12,874 nucleotides of DNA from Dictyocoela muelleri (lineage: Eukaryota; Microsporidia). The translations under genes and the position numbers were made by a program. The stretch's first letter is position 1. Each line of letters starts with the position of its first letter. The stretch lies in the NCBI GenBank assembly GCA_016256075.1, contig SDVU01000496.1:1-12874 (forward strand), given 5' to 3'. This document shows positions 8,194 through 12,874 of this stretch, piece after piece. Under the pieces are notes generated by a model. That model was not told the origin of the DNA, searched no databases, and saw nothing but the letters and a program-made list of their open reading frames with translations.

Positions 8194-8570
8194 CATTGTT
8201 TCTCAACGTACGCTTACGCCCTACTTGTGAGTAATTTGGATTTTCAAGTGGCCAATTTGAATTTCCAAGTGGCCAATTTGGATTTTCAAGTGGCCAATTT
8301 GGATTTTCAAGAAATGAGCTATTTAGAATTTCTGAAATCTATTGCTTAAACGTACAAAATAAAAACTTAAAATAAAATCATTATTATATAGACTAAGAGT
8401 CAATCGTTTTATTATATAAATAATACAGTTTTATTTTCAATTACCCGAATACAAAAAAAAATTAAGAATTTTTTTATGAAAATAACTAATTTTTTGTATA
8501 GAGGGGGTCAACCCAAATTTTTTTGTTGGGGGGAGGGGGTGACTGAGTAAAAATAGATTGAGAAACACTG
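8194..8570. mobile_element. Non-autonomous hAT element (MITE-like), 377 bp
   Basis: The left end CATTGTTTCTCAAC and the right end, read inward, CAGTGTTTCTCAATC form a terminal inverted repeat with one mismatch over the first 13 bases. The right subterminal region carries two G-rich modules separated by A/T-runs, as in the hAT end at 1-77. The flanking octamers are ATGTAAAT (8186-8193) and GCGTAGAT (8571-8578). They agree at 5 of 8 positions, all three differences are transitions, and both have a central TA, so a decayed Buster-type target duplication is plausible. There is no coding sequence. An internal 21 bp tandem repeat lies near the left end. Confidence 0.75.
8236..8311 (+). repeat. 21 bp tandem repeat inside the hAT element, 3.6 copies
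   Basis: The unit TTGGATTTTCAAGTGGCCAA plus T occurs at 8236-8256, 8257-8277 and 8278-8298, with a partial copy to 8311. Copies 1 and 3 are identical; copy 2 has two changes. GTGGCCAA gives each unit a short GC-containing core, so these may be repeated binding sites or simple slippage products. Confidence 0.92.
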
Positions 8571-8578
8571 GCGTAGAT

Positions 8579-8745
8579 AGTACCATGAAAACAAAATTAA
8601 AAGGGTCTATGATAAAATATGATACAAAAAAGAAATTAAGAGGCCCATGGTACCATAAAAATCAAAATAAATAGAGAAAATGCTAACATAAGCAACCAAG
8701 AAATCTTATTGTTACATAAAAATTAAAAGCTCTAAGGTGCTATAT
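8579..8745 (+). repeat. Degenerate tandem array, units downstream of the hAT insertion
   Basis: Units starting GTACCATGAAAACAAAATTA (8580), GTACCATAAAAATCAAAAT (about 8650) and GTTACATAAAAATTAAAAG (about 8711) follow with a 30-60 bp period. A weaker unit beginning GATACAAAAAAGAAATTAAG lies between the first two. They match the unit at 8151-8193. Confidence 0.6.
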
Positions 8746-8832
8746 GATGTCATTAAAAAAAAGTTTTTTTGGTGCTACCACACCACAGTCACCCAATTCT
8801 ACTTTTAAATAAAAAAAAAAAAAAAAAAACGT

Positions 8833-9761
8833 TTAAATCATAGACAATCGCATTATTTCAATAAAACCTCGAACGAAACATATTTTTGTTTTAACCTTAA
8901 TATATTTTTTTCTAAACTGAAACTCATAAACAAAATATTTCATGTTAGATCTCATGATGCCTCTTCTAGTCCTTTATTCTGTCTTGAAATGAGACCATAG
9001 ATTCTCTATCAAGTTAGTATTTTGACCTTCTAAGTTAATAAAACTTCTGCTATGATCAACAATCTCATGAGTAGACCCGTGATTTCTAACAGCCGATGGA
9101 TAAGAAGGATATCTATCAGTTCTAATCACTCCACCAGTATTGACTTTATGTCTAAAAATAGAAGTTATTGTAGTTGTCTGTCTATTGGGCACGATTTTTA
9201 AAAATATATTTTGGCTTTTTCTTCAATACCTCCCACTAGCCAGGTAGTATTTAATATGGAATCTAGTGTATTGCTAGGGTCAATTATTACACGACCTCTA
9301 CAAACTGCAGTCTCATACACTTGTATAACGAGTCTAGGGCCTATAATAAGTTCAAAACGATTTTCAATTTCATCTGCTATGACACTTATGAGCGAGTCTT
9401 TAAATGCTGTATATGTTTGTTCGTTGATTTGACATGTATCAACAGTTTGATAATTTGACATGTTTAGTATCCAACAGTAAGACATCATTAATTGAATATG
9501 TAATGGCTTTTTAAATGATTGAAAAATAGTCTCTGATTTTATACTTTTTCTTCTCCTACAGCCTGTTTTAAAACAACGGAAGCAAATACCTTCTCTGTAT
9601 CTTGAGCTACGAGATTTAATCATTGATAGATTTTCGTCTTCAGTCTGACAGCTACAACGTATAACAGTGTGAAATGTATTGGATTCAAGTAGATATTCAA
9701 CTGCTTTTTTTTCGTCTTGGAAAATTGTAGAATAGAGGTTTATGTTGTTTACATCAAACAT
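8833..9761 (-). pseudogene. Broken Merlin/ISXO2-like transposase
   Basis: A DDE transposase of about 309 codons. ATG at 9759-9761 opens 187 codons: a Cys-rich zinc-ribbon-like N-terminus (CSC at 36-38, CFRC at 60-63, C68), a helical middle, then VIQVYETAVCRGRV and WLVGGIEEKAKIYF. The family has D in the V-Q-x-D-E-T motif; here Tyr149 (9315-9317) replaces the first catalytic Asp by one base change. A frameshift in a T-run near 9198 follows. The next frame carries PNRQTTTITSIF, RTDRYPSY (second Asp, 9115-9117), IVDHSRSFIN and NTNLIENLWSHFK (Glu at 9004-9006). It hits TAA at 8974-8976, after which recognisable sequence (RTRRGIMRSNMKYFVYEF) continues in frame to TAA at 8833. One frameshift, one nonsense codon and a lost active-site residue mean it is inactive. 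Confidence 0.92.
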
Positions 9762-9790
9762 TTTAGGGATAGTAAAAAGTGTTCAAAAAA

Positions 9791-9816
9791 TCGCTTTACA
9801 ACAACACAGTCACCCA
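9791..9816 (+). repeat. Extra copy of the Merlin left end inside its right end
   Basis: TCGCTTTACAACAACACAGT followed by CACCCA matches the left terminal repeat in the same orientation, ending in the identical CACAGTCACCCA. The next bases (ATTCAATTTTTTAAAT) also resemble the left flank (ATTCTACTTTTAAAT). With the right terminal repeat (9867-9891) it can form a hairpin, and 9791-9891 looks like a miniature element by itself. Confidence 0.75.
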
Positions 9817-9935
9817 TTCAATTTTTTAAATTTTATTTATTTATTTTAACCTCTGTTTTTCAACTATGGGTGACTGTGGTGTGGTAGCGCCAGTTTTTTG
9901 TTATATTAAAATATAAATAAAATGGTCTTTATGGT

Positions 9936-9985
9936 TTAAAGCTGCCTTTGTTTTTTTTTGCCGTTTTTAAAATTTAAAGCCGCTT
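9936..9985 (-). repeat. Subterminal GCCG repeats, left end of second Merlin
   Basis: Three spaced motifs, TTTAAAGCTG (9936), TTTGCCG (about 9957) and TTAAAGCCGC (about 9974), recur every 17-21 bp. They are the inverted counterparts of the motifs at the right end and are probably transposase-binding sites. Confidence 0.6.
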
Positions 9986-10078
9986 TTGAAAAAAAAAGAT
10001 TATAAAATGTTATAAATATTTATTAAAATAAAGATGAAAGTGATACAATAAAATTACAAAATCTTTAGTTTTGTTAGG

Positions 10079-10939
10079 CTATTTTAACATAAACATGATA
10101 TCCATTAAATAACCAGAAAGCATGTTGCTACAAGATCCATATTGATTCTTAAGTTTTCTTTTAGCATGTAACCAAATATTTTCGATATTTTGAGTATGCA
10201 CTAGAGGATTTTCAAGAACACAAAATTTAACAGTGATTGATAGTAATATGACTAAAATCATTATTTTTTCTTAATTGAAATTAAGATCTCCATTGATCAC
10301 TTATAATTGTAGTTCCAGGTTCAATAAATTTATTAATTAATGATATTAAGGTCTCAGATGATCTATTGGGAACGTTTAAGATAATACATTCTCTAGAGGT
10401 TCGTTCAATCATACAAAAAAACCACCGAGCTTCTGTATTTCTTTATAAATTATACTTTCTTCTAAAGAAGAGAGATTCATCAATATCAACTACTTTAGAA
10501 ACCTTTTCTGCATTTACCCAACTAATCTTATATCGCACCCAAAAAGAATCTCTTGACAGACTGCTCGACAATTTAAACACCATAGAGATAACGTGTTCTT
10601 ATTAATTCTGAGATATTTACCAATTGATTTTTGGCCATCATCTTTACACCAAAAAAATAAAAATAAGAGGATATCTTCAAATGACTTAGTAAATTCTTCA
10701 TAAAAGAACCTTATCACAGATAATTCTTTACGATGGCTTCCAGTACAGCAAACCCATACAAAACCGTCTAATAACTTGCTTTTCTTTATTAAAACCATTT
10801 CATTCTCACAAGAACATCTTTTTTTGTTATCAATTAGACTGAAAGATGCTATTTCTTGTATATTCTCGAATTTAGAGCCTTTGAACATTCTTTTAATCTT
10901 TTGTTTATTAAATACTTCCCTAAGTATTTCTTCTCTCAT
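10079..10939 (-). pseudogene. Broken ISXO2-like transposase of the second Merlin
   Basis: About 286 codons from ATG at 10937-10939 to TAG at 10079. The first 141 codons are open: a zinc-ribbon-like part (CSCENEMVLIKK, then WVCC), a helical part LLFLFFWCKDDGQKSIGKYL, and an HTH-like segment LRINKNTLSLWCLNCR. A frameshift near 10530 moves the reading to KISWVNAEKVSKVVDIDES with the first Asp (10479-10481), then PNRSSETLISLINKFI and IISDQW (second Asp, 10296-10298). A second shift near 10226 leads to LVHTQNIENIWLHAKRK (catalytic Glu, 10181-10183). In-frame stops lie at 10443-10445 and 10281-10283. All three acidic residues survive, unlike in the neighbouring Merlin, but the gene is dead. Length and domain order are normal for the family. 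Confidence 0.9.
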
Positions 10940-11017
10940 TTTAATTTTAATAATGTCTTCCTCTCCAATTATTTTTGTTCTTTAAAATCTCGTTAATAAG
11001 GGGTAATTTTTTTTTTC

Positions 11018-11090
11018 AAAGCGGCTTCAAATTTTTGAAACGGCTTCAAAAAATCAAAAGCGGCTTCAAAAATCAAAACCGGCTACAACC
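11018..11090 (+). repeat. Subterminal CGGCTTCAAA repeats, right end of second Merlin
   Basis: CGGCTTCAAA occurs at 11022, 11041 and 11061, with a variant CGGCTACAAC at 11080, a spacing of 19-20 bp. This equals about two turns of DNA, which would put all copies on one face of the helix. They extend the terminal inverted repeat inward and probably bind transposase. Confidence 0.85.
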
Positions 11091-11216
11091 ATAAAGAACC
11101 AAATAAAATAATAAAGATGGTTTTAATTTATTAAATATTAATTTTTTTAATTTTTTGCTCTTTAATCCTTTTCTGCCTATAAAATATAATATTTTTGTAT
11201 ACAGTGGGGTGCAGAA

Positions 11217-11505
11217 TTATCGCATCTTAAAATTTTTAAAAATCAATAAATATTAGCGCATCCTAACACTAAAACATAAATAAGACGCTATTTAACTCAT
11301 TATACAAATAAATAAAATAATAAGTAGGATTTTTAATGTTTAAAATATATTATGGATTTCGATAATTTTATTATTAACTGTTTCTTTTTAAAAAATTTTA
11401 AAAAAATATTATCGCACATTTCAATGTTGACGCCACATTTTTAAAAAATTATGTTAAAAAATTTTAAGAGCAAATTTCTAAAAAGTAGAAATATAAACGC
11501 ACCCT
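11217..11505 (+). repeat. Dispersed CGCA motifs in the 5' region of the pogo-like element
   Basis: ATTATCGCATC, ATTAGCGCATCC, ATTATCGCACA, GTTGACGCCACA and ATAAACGCACC centre on about 11221, 11257, 11413, 11431 and 11498. CG dinucleotides are otherwise scarce here, so the motif is probably a repeated transposase-binding site derived from the terminal repeat. The spacing is irregular. Confidence 0.5.
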
Positions 11506-11506
11506 C

Positions 11507-12874
11507 ATGAAGGAATCTCAAAAGAAACTTGAAAATAAAATAAAAAGAGAAATCGCAGAAAAGATTAAAGAAAGAAAAGGCCGGGGTTAAAATAGATTTT
11601 CTAAAGAATTTGGAATTACTATTTCCCAAGCCAGAACCATTAAAAATAATATTCATATAATTTTAGGAAAAGAATCTATTCCAGAAAACAGTATTCGTCT
11701 AAAAAAAGTAAAAAGTATGCAGATTTTTATAGGCATTTAATACATAAAAACAAGGAATTAAGAATAATCGGTTTTATAATATTTAAAAATGCCATAAAAA
11801 CAACGGTAAATATTATAAAAAATAATAAAAAAATTTTAAAGATATCTGTATCACTGACCATTTTATCCGGACATTCATTAAAAATCGTAACATAAATAGC
11901 ATTAACCTTCATCAAACTATACCGGAATCTGATAATGAAGAGACAGCAATTTTTTTGATGAATACGAATTAGTTAAACAAAATTACAATGAAAATGACAT
12001 TTACAATTCTGAATAAACCAGCTTATTTATAAATCACCAGCGAATAGATCCTACATTGAAAAAAATGATAACATTAATAATATATGCATTTCCCAAATAT
12101 AATCCAGAATTACTATTTTACTTACCCTAATGCCAATGGTGATTTTATTAATACTTTAGTAATAGGGAATCAAAAAATCCTCGAGTACTAAAAAATATAT
12201 CCTTAGAAAATCTAAATATTATTTATACTTCTAACAAAACTGTGTGGGTAACAAAAGAAAATTTTTATAATTATTTCCAAAATATAAATTCCCAAAGTAT
12301 AAATAAAAACCGAAAAATATGCATATTTTGGGATAATTTTTCTGTGCATAAAATTAGTAATTTTAGCCATGTAAAGTCTCTATTTTTACCTGCAAATTAA
12401 ACTAATTTTTTAAGCCTCTTGTATGGGGATTATTAAATTGTTCAAGAATAAATATTATAATTTTCCCAAAACGGATTTTTTTGTAAACAAAATCGGAGTC
12501 TTGAATGAAAATTATAATATTTTAATAAAAAAATAAATATTTATGAAGTTATTACATGATATCACAATCAATACCTTTTATTAGTTTAGATACAATCCGC
12601 AAACGCTAGAATAAAATTGGTTTATCGCATGGAAATAAAGAAATGATAATTATGAAAATTATGCTGACAATAATGACAACCCGATTATTGTTGAAATAGA
12701 AAAAACGGAGTTGAGTGAAGAAGTGGAAGAAGTAGAAGAAGTGGAAGAAGTGGAAGAAGTGGAAGAAGTGGAAGAAGTAGAAGAAGTGGAAGAAGTAGAA
12801 GAAGTGGAAGAAGTGGAAGAAGTGGAAGAAGTGGAAGAAGTGGAAGAAGTGGAAGAAGTGGAAGAAGTGGAAGA
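11507..12874 (+). pseudogene. Decayed pogo/Tigger-like transposase with acidic Glu-Val tail
   Basis: ATG at 11507 starts a Lys-rich N-terminus (MKESQKKLENKIKR); after a stop at 11588 an HTH follows (RFSKEFGITISQARTIK). Later pieces in shifting frames are FKDICITDHFIRTFI, DEYELVKQNYNENDIYNSE (family NMDET; here E then TAA near 12015), PNANGDFINTLVIGNQK (family LVIGKSK), and SKNPRVLKNISLENLN from 12170. The last frame continues through KTVWVTKENFYNYF (family KAWMT) to ICIFWDNFSVHK, with the second Asp at 12332-12334. MGIIKLFKNKYYNF (family DQGII-FK) follows from 12423. The C-terminal part keeps one frame, with stops, into an acidic tail and the EEV repeat. There are at least five frame changes and about seven stops, so it is inactive. 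Confidence 0.85.
12717..12874 (+). repeat. 9 bp minisatellite encoding Glu-Glu-Val, at least 17 units, open at window edge
   Basis: GAAGAAGTG repeats without any indel to the end of the window. The only variants are GAAGAAGTA at units 2, 7 and 9, all synonymous (Val). It follows in frame from the acidic tail (DNYENYADNNDNPIIVEIEK, then TELS) of the broken transposase. Acidic C-terminal tails are common in pogo/CENP-B relatives, so the seed may have been a real acidic tail. The purity suggests recent expansion. Confidence 0.95.

Larger units (their letters stand above)
8771..9891 (-). mobile_element. Merlin (IS1595/ISXO2-like) DNA transposon, complete, 1121 bp
   Basis: The terminal inverted repeats are about 25 bp: GGTGCTACCACACCACAGTC at the left and, read inward, GGCGCTACCACACCACAGTC at the right, both continuing into ACCCA, with one mismatch in all. 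The flanking 9-mers AGTTTTTTT (8762-8770) and AGTTTTTTG (9892-9900) are a target duplication with one mismatch; Merlin elements make 8-9 bp duplications. The single gene, on the minus strand, is a broken ISXO2-like transposase. A run of 19 A lies just inside the left end (8811-8829). Only 32 bp separate this element from the next Merlin. Confidence 0.93.
9924..11100 (-). mobile_element. Second Merlin (IS1595/ISXO2-like) DNA transposon, complete, 1177 bp
   Basis: The ends are GGTCTTTATGGTTTAAAGC at the left and, read inward, GGTTCTTTATGGTTGTAGCC at the right, followed on both sides by GCCG-containing subterminal repeats. The element is flanked by a perfect 9 bp target duplication, AAATAAAAT at 9915-9923 and 11101-11109. 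It is a different Merlin family from the neighbour at 8771-9891: the terminal sequences and transposases differ. The single gene is on the minus strand and broken. Confidence 0.94.
11202..12874 (+). mobile_element. pogo/Tigger-like DNA transposon, 5' end in window, continues past window end
   Basis: The element begins CAGTGGGGTGCAGAATTATC directly after a TA dinucleotide (11200-11201), as expected for Tc1/mariner insertions into TA. Five copies of a CGCAY/CGCCAC motif in similar AT contexts lie in the first 300 bp. The transposase is on the plus strand from 11507. The right end lies outside the window, so total length is unknown but exceeds 1.67 kb. It is a different family from the pogo-like gene at 1153-1910. 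Confidence 0.85.

Noticed and set aside
8497-8545. G-quadruplex in the hAT right end
   Set aside because: There are only three separated G-runs, so a standard four-run quadruplex is not evident; the G-runs are better explained as subterminal repeats.
9211-9432. 73-codon plus-strand frame
   Set aside because: It is antisense to the conserved Merlin transposase and has no motif of its own.
10366-10985. Plus-strand frames at 10366-10605 and 10776-10985
   Set aside because: Both lie antisense to the second Merlin transposase, whose minus-strand motifs are clear.
11441-11915. Minus-strand frames at 11441-11656 and 11727-11915
   Set aside because: They are antisense to recognisable pogo-like coding pieces and consist mostly of Phe/Ile/Leu from AT-rich complement.

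Overview
This 12.9 kb window is very AT-rich (roughly three quarters or more by eye) eukaryotic DNA. I find no intact host gene in it. Every coding signal I can identify is a broken transposase of a eukaryotic cut-and-paste DNA transposon: two Merlin/IS1595-like elements and two pogo/Tigger-like elements of the Tc1/mariner superfamily. Around them lie ends of a hAT family, two long foldback (inverted-repeat) structures, microsatellites and a minisatellite. This mixture fits an expanded, gene-poor, AT-rich genome. A large-genome microsporidian would match, and so would an AT-rich metazoan such as Hydra. The window alone does not decide between them.

Layout. 1-77 is the right end of a hAT element with a G-rich subterminal duplication. 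About 296-1910 is a decayed pogo-like transposase split by a roughly 745 bp foldback element (407-1152). From 1911 to about 5640 there is almost nothing recognisable: two hairpins, a perfect 21 bp palindrome and three weak reading frames. 5649-5702 is a short GC-richer island that may be a transposon end. About 5930-7365 is a second, larger foldback structure whose arms are built from degenerate short tandem repeats. 7366-8150 contains only a possible trace of decayed minus-strand coding sequence. 8151-8745 is a degenerate tandem array split by a 377 bp non-autonomous hAT element (8194-8570). 8771-9891 and 9924-11100 are two complete but unrelated Merlin elements only 32 bp apart, each with terminal inverted repeats and 9 bp target duplications. 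11202 to the window end is a pogo-like element with a TA target dinucleotide, a broken transposase and a 9 bp Glu-Glu-Val-coding minisatellite that runs off the window.

These parts do not form a pathway. The window is a layered record of insertions: a foldback in a pogo gene, a hAT in a tandem array, and Merlin elements side by side. The most useful observations are the nested insertions, the two foldbacks, the Merlin right end that carries a second copy of the left end, and the regularly spaced subterminal motifs of the second Merlin. I found no credible new defence, RNA or metabolic system.
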